From: Reticulitermes speratus
Lineage: Eukaryota; Arthropoda; Insecta; Blattodea; Rhinotermitidae
DNA: 64,000 nt
NCBI GenBank assembly: GCA_021186555.1
Contig: JAJKFL010000013.1
Span: 34,934,743 to 34,998,742 of the forward strand
Direction of reading: 5' to 3'
Below, in pieces: positions 27,961 to 38,398 of this stretch. Each line of letters starts with the position of its first letter. The stretch's first letter is position 1. The position numbers were made by a program, and so were the translations under genes. The notes beneath the pieces were generated by a model, which was not told the DNA's origin, searched no databases, and was given only the letters and a program-made list of their open reading frames with translations.

Positions 27961-28055
27961 GCAGTACGAGCTAGCTTAATAATTATTAAGCTAGCTCGTA
28001 CTGCATAATTTCACGTAGGCTTTGTTGAATTATAATTCAACAAAGCCTACGTGAA
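27961..28055. repeat. Two abutting palindromes in the Tigger relic
   Basis: 27961-28004 is a perfect 44-bp palindrome (GCAGTACGAGCTAGCTTAAT to its complement) and 28010-28055 a perfect 46-bp palindrome (TTCACGTAGGCTTTGTTGAA to its complement), separated by ataat. The outer half of each continues the transposase reading frame (ITQYELA and NKAYVKF). The two inner halves look like each side of a break copied back on itself. Confidence 0.9.
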
Positions 28056-28765
28056 GTTCACTAAAATGGAAAAAGGAAATATCCGGCTTCAGGACTGCAG
28101 ATGTTTGCCTTCTAAATCTCGAAATGTTCACAGAAATTGAGTTTGAAGCGAATTAGGAGACAAATAAAATAACTAACAGGGAATCTGAAGGAGACGATCG
28201 TGCAACGACTTATGTGACAACACAAGTCAGTATACAAAATGCGTGCTTAATTAACAGACAGAGCAATTTTAGAGATTGATGTGAATTTGTAGGTACTGCG
28301 CACTTGCGGTTCTGCATGCTACAGATTTTTTTAAGTTAACAGTCCGCTCTTTACCTGAAGTGCCTGCCAGGCATAGCACGTAGAAGCTAATGTTTTTCGG
28401 TTGTCAGTATAATTGAGGACGTAGGCGGGGACCTGCATTCTTTCGCCTTTCATTCGTTCGGGTGCCATACCATATAATATTCCGAAATTTGCTGAGTCAT
28501 GCAACACCATCTGTTGGTATTGATGCACAATATAGGCACGCAAGGTACCTTAGCGGTTGCTTATAACTGCCACTCAGAAGTACGTCTCGAATGTAGTTTG
28601 CTGTCCACACAACCATTTTTATAAATGCTGTTAGATCCTAAGAGAAAAAAAGAATCAGTAAAATCTTAAAATACGCCGCGACGAGGGCTGACAGCAGCGA
28701 GTTGCAAAGTAGTGCACTTGCACCATCTTGGGACTTCGACATATAATAATTTATTAAATCATAAA

Positions 28766-29032
28766 AGCCGATCCAGTGGCCGTGCGGTCTAAGGCGTGGG
28801 TCTGCGGCCGCTCGCTTGCTAGGATCGTGGGTTCGAATCCCACCGGGGGCATGGATGTTTGTCTCTTGTGAGTGTTGTGTGTTGTCAGGTAGAGGCCTCT
28901 GCGACGAGCCGATCCCTCGTCCAGAGGAGTCCTACCGACTGTGGTGTGTCTCTCAGTGTGATCAAAAGAAATTACAAACCTCGACACTGAAACGGGAAAA
29001 CCAGAGTAGGTAGGAGAGGACGACTTAAAAAA
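28766..29032 (+). mobile_element. SINE1 copy (tail B)
   Basis: tRNA-like head GGCCGTGCGGTCTAAGGCG (A box) and GGGTTCGAATCCCACCGG (B box), then GTCAGGTAGAGGCCTCTGCG and CCAGAGGAGTCCTACCGACT. It ends with tail B, GATCAAAAGAAATTACAAAC, then CTCGACACTGAAACGGGAAA, and an A-rich end. Confidence 0.85.
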
Positions 29033-29034
29033 AA

Positions 29035-30030
29035 AACTACAACACAACTAAATTTTGTACAGTTCCTACAGTTTTAGTCTAAGGATTAATTAAAGATTTT
29101 AATTAAGTGACAACTGTTACTGCGTTTTACAGCATTGATAATGAAAACGACGGGCTGTGTAGGTATAAACGTAACATTGAGGCGTGTTTGTGTAACCATT
29201 GTTGCCGTGGGAAAGCAATGACCATTGCATATTCTGAGTGTGTCTGTAGCCTTAAGTTATCCTACATGCAAAGTGCATCTTTTCTGCGTCGTATTATATT
29301 GTCGTCTGTGGAGTGTCTAGCTGTATCACACTTTTCACATTATCTCATAAACGGCACGATTTTGGTAAAAGATTTATGGAATATAAAATGTGTGTCTTGA
29401 TTTTCTCTACAACATTTGTCTGAGACATTTCTCATTGTAAGAAGAATTCAGCGAGATATTAAGTATAAATGTACATAGGTCTTTATGTCAATTACCCGTT
29501 ATTCTTGTCAGATTTTAATGAAACTTGAATTTTCTCGACAGATTTTCGAAAAATACTCAAATATTAAATTTCTTAAAAATACGTTTATTGGGAGCCGAGT
29601 TGTTCCATGCGAACAGACAGATAGGAATGACGAACCTAATAGTCGTTTTTCGAAATTTTGCGAACGTGCGTAAAAATGGTCACTTTAGAGACAGGTAATG
29701 TACACCACTTTGCAAAATATCCTGCCGGCGCTCTTGGACGTAACATTTATCTTGTCAACTTTCATCATCAGGAGTACACTCTCGTGTCTTAACGACTATC
29801 TAAAACCTGAAGCTGATACACTTCACAAAACTAATCGTCACTCAGCCATCCACCTAATTTTCTTGAACCTGAAAGTTAATTATTTTCCTGTTATTCTAGA
29901 AGATAATGGAGCATCAGTAAATACACAAATCTCCTGGAGTCCGAAGTATAGAGCTCAAGTTTATTATTCCACGGATACCTGTGGTTCGACTTAAGTCAAT
30001 ATGCATAAATACGAAAATTACTTCATTCTT
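29035..30030. other. Intergenic, nothing recognised
   Basis: AT-rich with short frames only. It ends in a poly-C run at about 30031. Confidence 0.4.
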
Positions 30031-30039
30031 CCCCCCCCC

Positions 30040-30290
30040 CTGGCGCAACATCCCCTAGTAGGCCAGGGCCCCCTCATTATCGAGGCCTCACCATCACACT
30101 CAGACACACCACACTCGGTAGGACTCCTCTGGACGAGTGATCAGCCCCACACAGAGACCTCTACCTGACAAAACACAACACTCAAAAGAGACAGACATCT
30201 GTGCCCCCGGCGGGATGCGAACCCGCAATCCCAGCAAGCGAGCGACCGCACACCCACGCCTTAGACAGCGCGGCCACTGGGATCGGCAGT
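30040..30290 (-). mobile_element. SINE1 copy (tail A)
   Basis: The minus strand opens GATCCCAGTGGCCGCGCTGT, then has GGGTTCGCATCCCGCCGGGG, AGAGGTCTCTGTGTGGGGCT, CCAGAGGAGTCCTACCGAGT and tail A (ggtgaggcctcgataatgag). Confidence 0.8.
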
Positions 30291-30539
30291 TACTTCATAG
30301 ATTGTGCATTTATTTGAGTAATGAGCTGGTTGCGTTAGTTAATTTCTACAGACTCTTGAGCTGTTGCTCAATTTGTTGATACTGTAGTTGTTGCGTGAGG
30401 TTTGACGTTATCACAGTGGTGACTGTAAAGATTACTGTCTTCTGGTATGTGACGCCGGGTACTTTGGTAGATAAGTACCAAAGTTAAGGAGGAACCCAAT
30501 GCCTCCATTTTCAGGTAGAGTATAATTGGTATTTCAGTG

Positions 30540-30835
30540 ACATTGTATGTTTATTTAACTGTTCCATCATACACAAGTTATATTACACTCGTTATATTGG
30601 CGACTAGTTTCGGCTCCGGAAATGATCCATCATCAGGCCACTAGCAAGAACTGTAAAATGGAAAGCTCTGTATATTACAGGATGTAATATACAGAGCTTT
30701 CCATTTTATAGTTCTTGTTAGTAGCCTCATGATGGCTCATTTTCTGAGCCGAAACTAGTCGCCAATATAATACGTGTAATGTAGCTTGTTGTGTGTGATT
30801 GAACAGTTAAATAAACATGCAATTGTGATATAATA
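30540..30835. mobile_element. Foldback element, ACTAGT variant
   Basis: Arms of about 140 bp meet at about 30683 (attacaggatgtaat). The minus-strand arm contains CTGATGA, a stem ending GAGCC, GAAAC and TAGTCGCC; the plus-strand arm ends TGAGCCGAAACTAGTCGCC. The flanks CAGTGACATTGT and AAGTGTCATTGT (left 30533-30544 region, right about 30866) may be a decayed 12-bp duplication with two mismatches. Confidence 0.65.
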
Positions 30836-30839
30836 GACC

Positions 30840-31840
30840 AACAGGAATGTTCTATATCAAGATTATAAGTGTCATTGTTTCGTAGAAACCTGCTACCTAC
30901 ACTCTCAGAGTTAAGAAATTTTGTAAATAGGCACTAATATTTTGGAGAAAGCTACTGCCTCCATCTTCAGTTTACAACTGCACCCTGGAGCTGCAGGCCC
31001 AACTACACGGAGTCACATCATAAGACAGTAAACAATACACTTGTCTTGTTATTCATCGATTATTCATTTAATGTAGCAGTTCGGTTGGTTTTTATGATTC
31101 CAAACGATTATTGACCCCTGGCTCTGAAAAGGATTTAAGATGTTGCTGCAGGCCACCCACCTTCACTTCACGTACAAGAACTATGAATTTGAACAGCACA
31201 CTGGTACACAGAAATCGCTCAAAAAGTACCGGATGCTAATCTCAGTCATCTGTACTGACAGATTTGTTACTGTTACTGCCAGTTTCATCATGAAAATGCC
31301 GATATAACACCTTTAAATAAGCCACGACCACTTCCAACACATTTTCTTTATTTCTTCTGTAAAACTCTAGCTACTCTTATGTTGTCATATTGACAAGGAA
31401 AGCAGCCAATGGCTGTGTGAATTAGTGTATACCTTAGTGAATGGACAGAGTTCTAAGTAATACTGATAAAAAGAAGCCTTTGCTTCCTTCCATGAAATTA
31501 GCGTGACGAAGAAATTTCCTTAGCTCTAACCCAGTTTCTCCGTGGCTGATGTTACAGCAATTGACAGCTCCATGACAGGAGAAAGTTGTAGTAAGTAGCG
31601 TTGTTACAGCATTGGAAATCAACGTCCACGTTCTGAGTGAATGTGGCGCCATCATATCAGAGGCTGATACCTCAGGTTTCACTTGTTCCGCTCAGTTATC
31701 ATGTAGTGTTAAGTTTTTGCCGCGCAGTCATGCCTTAATACAGATCATATTTTTCAGTGTGTTATTTAACCATGAGTTCAGTTTCTAACATCATACAGCA
31801 TCGGTGATAGATGAATGAACGAGTATGGAGCACTGGTAGA
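30840..31840. other. Intergenic, decayed foldback fragments only
   Basis: 30880-30975 has gaaacctgctacctacactc, then ggagaaagctactgcctcca and tcttcag, relics of the GTTGGTAC-type family. Otherwise nothing was recognised. Confidence 0.4.
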
Positions 31841-31844
31841 ATGA

Positions 31845-32002
31845 TACTGAAGAGGGCAAAACGAGAAGTACTCGAAGAAAAATCTAGCCCAGTGCCACTC
31901 TGCCCAATACAAATCCCACATCGACTGGCCAGGAATTAAGCCCAGGGCCTCCACGGTAAGAGGCCGGCGACTAACAGCCTAAACCAGGGCACGGCCCTAA
32001 CA
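31845..32002 (-). mobile_element. SINE2 head fragment
   Basis: The minus strand starts GGGCCGTGCCCTGGTTTAGG, then has ACCGTGGAGGCCCTGGGCTT, GGCCAGTCGATGTGGGATTT and AGAGTGGCACTGGGCTAGAT. It corresponds to the first 150 bp of SINE2. Confidence 0.75.
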
Positions 32003-32224
32003 TTGGTCCTGGATTCTTCTCTACCAGTCAACTGCTGTTAAAGAATTCATCGTTAATAAGCTAATATGATCCTTCAGCAACACCTCAATATTCGATTCTA
32101 ATATTTTCCGATATTTTTTTCTTCCAAACTGTGACTTTTCGTCAGAAATCAACCCACCAATTTGTGTATGAACTTTTAGTGCCCACAGAAGCATCTTAAG
32201 GCAATATCTGTGATAAGGCAGTCA

Positions 32225-32480
32225 GAATCCTAATTTGGCCGTGTGCTAGATGACCCAGCAACAACAGTTTGAATCCCGCCAGGAACAGAGATTTTTCTCT
32301 TCTTCACAGCGCCCGCACCTGCTACGCGTTCTATTTCTACCCAATTAGTACCGGTTTAACATTACCCGAGGATCAAGCGCCCAGGACATGAAACTGGCTA
32401 CTTACCTCCATCTAGTGCAAAGTTTAAGAATGCATGGAGCTCTACGTAGACTCCCTCATACGTTTCCATGGCATAATGCT
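32225..32480 (+). mobile_element. SINE3 copy
   Basis: It has cgtgtgctagatgacccagc, then gtttgaatcccgccaggaac (B box), ctacccaattagtaccggtt, caagcgcccaggacatgaaa and aagaatgcatggagctctac. It is the best-preserved SINE3 body in the window. Confidence 0.65.
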
Positions 32481-32484
32481 TAAT

Positions 32485-33193
32485 TAAAGACGGATTAAAC
32501 TTCATCTTTACAATCAGTGAGGTTGTCTTTTATGACGACCATAGTGAAAAGTTAAAAATTGAGCCAATTTATAACATCAAATATATTTCTTGGGTTAACT
32601 TTTCAATTAACAATACACACTATTATTAATGAAACGGGGAACTGTGGTAATAAATATTCTAACGACGGAGTAATTGATGTTATGAGCGGAAGAGTGGGTA
32701 CGAGCCGTAAGAGATAATCTGTTTGTGAATAGCGATATATATAGATCGATTATTAAAGGTTCTGATGCTGATATATTGCACTTGGAATTACTTGGCTTCT
32801 GGATTTGTCCACCACCTAGTAGTCCAAAATCAGACCGAGATTAAAGCTGTTCTGTGGGCTGGATACAATTAGCGTCTCCCCACAATTTCACCTGAAGATG
32901 GGGACAGATATATTTGAGAAACAAAGTGTTGTTTTATAAATACGGGACGAGGAACGAAAGCCAGAAACCTTGTAATCCTAAATCGATGTATCCAGTTTTC
33001 CATTCATGAAGTTAGTCAGTCCTTAACGCTGAGATTTTCAGCCAACTCTGACGTCTTTGGTATTCTATTGAACATGTCTGTCATAGCATTATTCACGTAG
33101 CCATGTCACTCATTCCAGTGTAAAACCTATTAAGTTTGCCAAAATTTAAGCGCAGATATTATACCTATGACGCATTTGATGTGGTTGTTACGC
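32485..33193. other. Toll 3' flank
   Basis: It probably contains the 3' UTR of the minus-strand Toll gene. A foldback-like motif (cacctgaagatggggacaga, then gagaaac) lies at 32889-32925. No canonical AATAAA was found near the stop on the minus strand. Confidence 0.4.
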
Positions 33194-35555
33194 TTACTGG
33201 GGTGGAGCCAGGGCGGTGCGAAGTTTATCCCAGAATTGTCGCTGTTTACTGGGTTCTGAATCCCATTCCAGATATACCCTTGTTCTTAATAAATATTTCA
33301 ATGTTGGAGTCATATGTGCTTCTGTTACTTCCCCTAACTTAATTAGTATCAAGGGATCTCCACCCTCGTTTTGATCCCTCAGAAAGAGGCGATGATTCTC
33401 TGCCAACTGCAGTTCCCAACGACACCACTGCGATCTTGCAAAAGCGTCACTAATCACTAGTAATGTCCTGCGACTCAAAGCAACACTTTGCAGTACTGAC
33501 TCTGAAATCACTGACCCTATCTCAAAATCACGTTCATACACACAAAGTTTAAAAAAAGGCTCATAATTCTCTAACATAGCCACAAGTCTTACCACAAAGT
33601 TACGGTCCTCATTGCTGTATGACACAAAGGCGTCGTACTGGTAATCGTTATAACTTTCACAGGCCTTGCTCCTAAGACCACGCCTCCAAATATCCATACG
33701 AGCAAGGAATATCCAATAACGAATGAACGAGCGATAATGGTACGCAAGAGCCACAACTGCGAAACTTAAAACAAAGAACGTGACGAGAAGCACGATAATC
33801 CAAATCGTTAAAGAAACTTCAGAAGGTGGTAACAGACAGTCGTCTCCAAGCGAATCGATGTATTCAGTCACAGGTCTGTTCATCGACTCATCTGGAGAGA
33901 AACAGCGAAGTGTTGAAAGTCCAGCAATGTTCATGTCTAAAAGAGTGAGATTGCGCTTGTTAAGCCATCTTTTTGTTGACAAGAAGGGCATACACTGACA
34001 CAGCATATTGTTATCGTAGATTTCCAAACGTGTCAGAAACACCGCGTCTTCTAGCATAACTGGATTCAGGGAAGTAAATTTATTTCGTGACAGAAACACA
34101 ACTTCAAGTTCGGTATTATTTTCAAATAGTCGTTGGCTTGCATTTCTTGTGTAAGCTAGTTGGTTGTCTGATAGGTCTATACCAATTAGATGAGGAAGGG
34201 ATGCAAATAAGGCAGGGCTCAGGGCAGTCAGCTGATTGTCATGAAGGCTGAGGTATTCTAGGTTAGGAAGGTAACTGAAGACATCTGGTGCCAGAAAACT
34301 GATCTCACATCCGCTAAGAAGTAACACTCTGAGATTATAAAGGCCTCGGAACATGGCTTCTGTGATATTATAGAGCCTTGGAAACGGGTTGTTCTCCAAG
34401 TTCAGGAATTCTAGTCTACCCAGACTTCCAAAAGCACCTTCTTCTAAATGGTATATAGAAGCGTTCTTCAGCCCAAGATGTCTGTTTAGATTCTCAAGAC
34501 CCCTAAAAGTCTCCGTCGACACTCGCCTGAGATTGTTGTATGACAGATTTAGAAACGACAGGTTTGTCATATTCACAAAACTTCCTTCACTCACATCGAA
34601 ATAGGATTGAGTAAGAGGATCGCCGTAATTTGCTGAAAGGTCTAAAGATTCAAGTTGTGGCACCAATACTCCAGGCACAACACCTGACAGCACGTTGCCA
34701 CCGAATAATAAGGTTCTCAGATTAGGCATAATTCTGGGTGACAGGGTACCAGGTTTCAAGTCCGTGGCCACAACTTCCCTCAGGTCTAGGTATTGTAGGC
34801 GAGGCATTGGGGGGAAAGATCCTGGTTCCAGTTTCTGGAACTGATTACGTGCTAGAACAAGGTGCGTTATGTTGGAATCAGCCACTGCTTTCATCACGTC
34901 CATGGGTGGACGCCTGAGGAAGCCCATTCCATACAGACTGAGGAGATAGAGTGGAACTCCTTCACCTGCCAAGTGGGACACCATTTCGGTGATGGTGCTG
35001 CTGTTGAGTGTGTTCTGTCCCAAAAGTAAGGCCCTGAGTTGTCGTAAGGGAAGCAATGCTGACGGATGGATGAAGTCCAACTGGCAGGCTATAAGGTGTA
35101 GATGCTGCAAGGAGGAGCCGTTCATAGGAACAAAATCGTTGGAAGCTATCTTCTGTAACGGGGTCTCATCCAGTACCAACTTCTGAAGACTGGGCAGTGA
35201 AGATGGAGCCAAGGCTGGTGCTAACAAGCCCATATCGAAGAAACCACATTTTTTCATACGAAGTTCCCACAGGTTATACAAGCCGTTGAAGACACCTGCT
35301 TCGAGGTGTATAAGGTTTTCGTTGTAAGAAATGGACAGGTTTCTGAGGGAGGCCATTCCTTCAAAAGTCCCAGGCTCGATGAGAGAAAGATGACTGTTGT
35401 GATCGATTTCGAGTTCCACTAGATGCGTCAGGTTGTCCAAGTCTCCTTTATGAAGGGCCGTGAGGACAGTATTCTGCAACTGGACAACCGGGGCCGTCGT
35501 ATTGAGGGCGGATGGGAACCGCTTGCAACCGGATTCTCCATCACACAACACCAAC
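33194..35555 (-). CDS. Toll exon 2: LRRs, transmembrane, TIR
   Basis: 2362 nt from the acceptor (tgcgttttcacag, minus strand, ending at 35556) to the TAA at 33194-33196. An open frame runs 14 nt further upstream, but its first codon is GTG, has no signal peptide and lies in the polypyrimidine-acceptor stretch, so the exon edge is preferred to a start there. The first G completes a Lys codon begun in exon 1. Confidence 0.92.
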
Positions 35556-38285
35556 CTGTGAAAACGCACAGATTTGTAAATTGCAGTTGATTTCTAACAC
35601 GTGCTAATTACCATCACTACTGCCTTGGCATTGTCACCGAAATTGCATTCCATACGTTCATAACTAGGAGAAAAAATTCAAAAGCAAGTTCTCTGATTAA
35701 AGACAATGAGTTTTAGTCAAACAGGAGTATAGGATTCTATTACGTGTATTCTCGTACAGTATTACACATAATCAGTTCTGTGATAATTAGGTAGCAGTAG
35801 TGGTGTCGCTGACGGTGGTTGTAGTAGTAGTAGTAGTAGTAGTGGAAGTAGTAGTAGTCTAATCGGTAGTCTCCGAAACATGTGGCCCGGACGGCCTACT
35901 TCGCCAATGTAAAGTATGGCTCATATCTCCCTGTACCGATGTACAGACTGTGTGAAACTTCAATTCCACATCCATTGTGCAATTCGAGGCTAGGATTTTT
36001 AAGAAAAATGTACAAGTTTTCTCGTAATAATCTGTTTTTAAAGTGTAATTATTATGGTGAACTGTTATGGCACATACTTGTCGCTTAAATAATGGCTCAC
36101 TTATTGTGTAACGAAAAAGCGTTCTTCTAAAAGGTGCCTTATAACGTAGATTCAGACAGATGGCAAGCGTTTTAGACCCTGATGCATGTATTCCTGTTGC
36201 GAATTGACAGTAGGAATCAAGCAGGTCACCAGTGAAGGAGGAGCAGCATATGCACCTGTTACTTAGCAAAATGTAAAGTTAAGACTCGAATACAGTTACG
36301 TCTTTATCAACGAATTAAACTCAAAAAAGATTCTTCTGACCAGTTGATCTTTACATTTTGTGTTACTATATCCTGTAAACGCATAATTTGTTTAAATAAA
36401 CTTTGCTGCGGCATAGATTACCTTATATTTTTCTTGGAATTTCAGTTATTCGTCTTTCTGTAACAACAGATTTATTATAAATGGAATTCAAGTCTATTTT
36501 TGTTTAACTGAAATCATGGACGACCTGATATACGTTATACCACATTTACTTGTGCGTTTATCAGTTAGAATGTCTCACTTTTCTCGATTCAAACTGTTCT
36601 GCACTTCGTGCCCCAGAATATACTATTCAATTTGTAGGCACATATGCTCGACTGTGAAAATTATTTGATGGTGCCCCATGATTAGGTATTCATTTAGATT
36701 CTTATATCAAGCGTGATTTAAGGCTTCCGCCGCTATGTAGATGAGATCTGCGCTCTGATGGAATATTATGCAGCGTTGAGTGGTAATTCTGTACTGACGT
36801 TTCGGGACTTATTGACCCTTGAAGATGGGACCGGTAGGTTGTCCCGAAACGTCGGTACAGAACTACCATTCAATGCTGCGTAATATCCCAAAAGAGCGAA
36901 GATCTCTTCTTACATCAACATTACAATGTTACTCTATTCTACTTTCATCACATTTCCAATAATCATAAGCCAGTGGAAAATTCAAACACAATGGGTTAGT
37001 GCTTTAGTACGAAGTACTTTTCACCACGGAACCAGTCTATATAACGAATTCTATGAGGTTGGCCAAGGCCGTCCATATTACTGTCAAAATAATGGTTACA
37101 AAATTCACATGAGTAAGCTAACTTCATATCCGATCCCAGTGGCCGCGCGGTCTAACGCGTGGGTCTGCGGCCGCTCGCTTACTGGGATTGTGGGTTCGAT
37201 ATGTGTTGTAATGAATAAAATGATTTAAGGGGAAAAAATCCCGCCGGGGGGGCATGGATGCCTATCTCTTTTGAGTGTCGTGTGTTGTCAGGTAGAGGTC
37301 TCTGCGTCGGGCTGAACACTCGTCCAGAGGAGTCCTACCGAATGTGGTGTGTCTAACGGGCTGATCACTCGTCCAGAGGAGTCCTACCGAATGTGGTGTG
37401 TCTGAGTGTGATCATGAAGCCTCGATAATGAGCAGGCCCTAGCCTACTACAGGCTATTGCGCCATGGGAAAAGAAGAAGAAGAAGAACAATTAAAGAAAA
37501 TAAAACACTTTATTTAATAAATTATTACTCATAAAAGTCGTCATAGGAAGTTTATTCCGTAAGTTTGACTTTTCAACGAATGACGTGGCCATAGAAACGT
37601 TTTCGAGAGCATAGAAAATATTAAGTGTTAATGTCAGCGACAATAATGCACCACCTTCCCGAAAAATTAGAAGAGAGAAAAATAAACGAATAAATGGAAT
37701 AGAAAACGAGACAGGAAGAAAGACAGAGGGAAACTGACGAAAAAAAAACGTATATACTCAAATGATTGTGTGTGCGTGTGCGTGTGTGTGACTATGCGCT
37801 TGTGTTACGCTGCTAATAATAATGCGGTTTTCATGCACATACATAGAAGGCAGCATCATCTTAAAAACTGTACCATCTAAAGGATAAACATGTAACTGAA
37901 TTCTCTGTTTCAACGTTATACAAATCGGAGTTGGGGTAAAATAGGGAAGGAGATAAAAGAAAGGAAACAACAGAAATCATTCCTCTTTCAGTTCCAAAAA
38001 GCCGTTTCGTACTGTGGCATCCAAATGTTTATTCTTTAGAAACCATCATTTCCGAAACATGTTTTGAGTTGTGACTGTTTACTGCAGGAATACGACCGCA
38101 ACCAACTTTGATTCCCTTCGTCTCACGTACTTGCCAGGTACCTCACTGCAGGTACAGTTCGCGTCCACAGGCACAGGCACTGTTCCGTCAGTGGGCACCA
38201 ACACATTGCCCATCCACTGATGCACCAGTCCAGCCCGCACCACCAGCAGAGACCACACCGCAAGGAACCACCACACCACAACCAT
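33194..38285 (-). CDS. Toll-like receptor with single cysteine cluster (two exons)
   Basis: Join of complement 38131-38285 and 33194-35555, giving 838 residues. Residues 1-20 form a signal peptide (MVVVWWFLAVWSLLVVRA). CTCSEVPGKLVLCDGESGC spans the junction and forms an N-terminal LRR cap. Some 17 leucine-rich repeats follow, then one C-terminal cysteine cap (CQCMPFLSTKRWL...C...C), a membrane span at about 633-658 (WIIVLLVTFFVLSFAVVALA) and a TIR domain at 692-838 with box 1 YDAFVSYS, box 2 YERDFEIGSVI and box 3 FW. It should be a plasma-membrane or endosomal innate immune receptor signalling through TIR adaptors such as MyD88. The single juxtamembrane cysteine cluster resembles Toll-9 and vertebrate TLRs and differs from the multi-cluster Toll-1 class. 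Confidence 0.9.
36711..36906 (+). mobile_element. Second-family foldback with 12-bp duplication
   Basis: It is flanked by TTCTTATATCAA (36699-36710) and TTCTTACATCAA (36907-36918). It begins GCGTGATTTAAGGCTTCCGC and ends GAGCGAAGATCTC. Its centre, TTGACCCTTGAAGATGGG, then CCGAAACGTCGGTA, is nearly palindromic. Confidence 0.75.
37131..37487 (+). mobile_element. SINE1 copy (tail A) with internal insert and duplication
   Basis: It opens GATCCCAGTGGCCGCGCGGT. The B-box region is interrupted by about 40 bp (atgtgttgtaatgaataaaa...) before CCCGCCGGGG. The block GATCACTCGTCCAGAGGAGT to GTGGTGTGTCT is present twice in tandem (about 60 bp). It ends with tail A and (GAA)n. Confidence 0.85.
38131..38285 (-). 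CDS. Toll exon 1: signal peptide and first cap cysteines
   Basis: ATG at 38283-38285 in a strong context (GGCGGCATGG). It encodes MVVVWWFLAVWSLLVVRA, then GLVHQWMGNVLVPTDG and DANCTCSEVPG, and ends GGC AA before the donor GTACGTGAG (38122-38130, minus strand). Phase 2 fits the acceptor of exon 2, giving CTCSEVPGK-LVLCDGESGCK, a proper C-x-C...C...C leucine-rich-repeat N-terminal cap. The donor has AA rather than AG before GT, and there is an out-of-frame upstream ATG, so transcript data would be decisive. Confidence 0.75.
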
Positions 38286-38398
38286 GCCGCCCACCTTTCA
38301 GTCATACTCGCACCAGCCACCAGGACCTGGCACCTGCACAACAGATTAGCAAAGGGGTAAGCAGAATTAATTACCAACTCTGAAATTACGTTTGACAA

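Larger units (their letters stand above)
27070..28250 (+). mobile_element. Pogo/Tigger-like transposase relic, split by a SINE
   Basis: Segments in order: AAKNGWRCFSK (end of the CENP-B-type DNA-binding region), then a region matching the N-V-D-E-x-G box in decayed form, VCAVSASGIFVP, VFLMLENHASETSLRFCNYC, KDNGIIVSFLP, HRLQPLYLTF, LKAALNREFDLQLEKN, and after the SINE ITQYELA, NKAYVKFTK and SGFRTADVCLLNLEMF. These follow the pogo/Tigger DDE_1 order, with the catalytic D of L-x-L-D-N-H changed to E (MLENH). It has many stops and a deletion in the middle. It is dead. Confidence 0.85.
35556..38130 (-). other. Toll intron 1
   Basis: 2575 nt. It holds a (TAG)n run at about 35823-35860, a second-family foldback (36711-36906) and a SINE1 copy (37131-37487). 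A minus-strand open frame at 35859-36269 shows no recognised domain. Confidence 0.7.

Noticed and set aside
28766-28860. tRNA gene candidates at SINE1, SINE2 and SINE4 heads
   Set aside because: A and B boxes are present, but several copies share the same non-tRNA body and tails, and the heads do not close a proper acceptor stem. They are SINE promoters.
35556-35569. Start of the Toll frame at 35569
   Set aside because: The first codon is GTG, no signal peptide follows, and the stretch is a splice acceptor. The upstream exon at 38131-38285 explains the N-terminus better.
35859-36269. 136-codon minus-strand frame in the Toll intron
   Set aside because: No recognised domain or signal peptide; it could not be supported as a gene.
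38108-38398. Overlapping frames on plus and in another minus frame across the Toll signal exon
   Set aside because: They are shadows of the GC-rich exon; only the chosen frame gives a signal peptide and a phase-matched donor.
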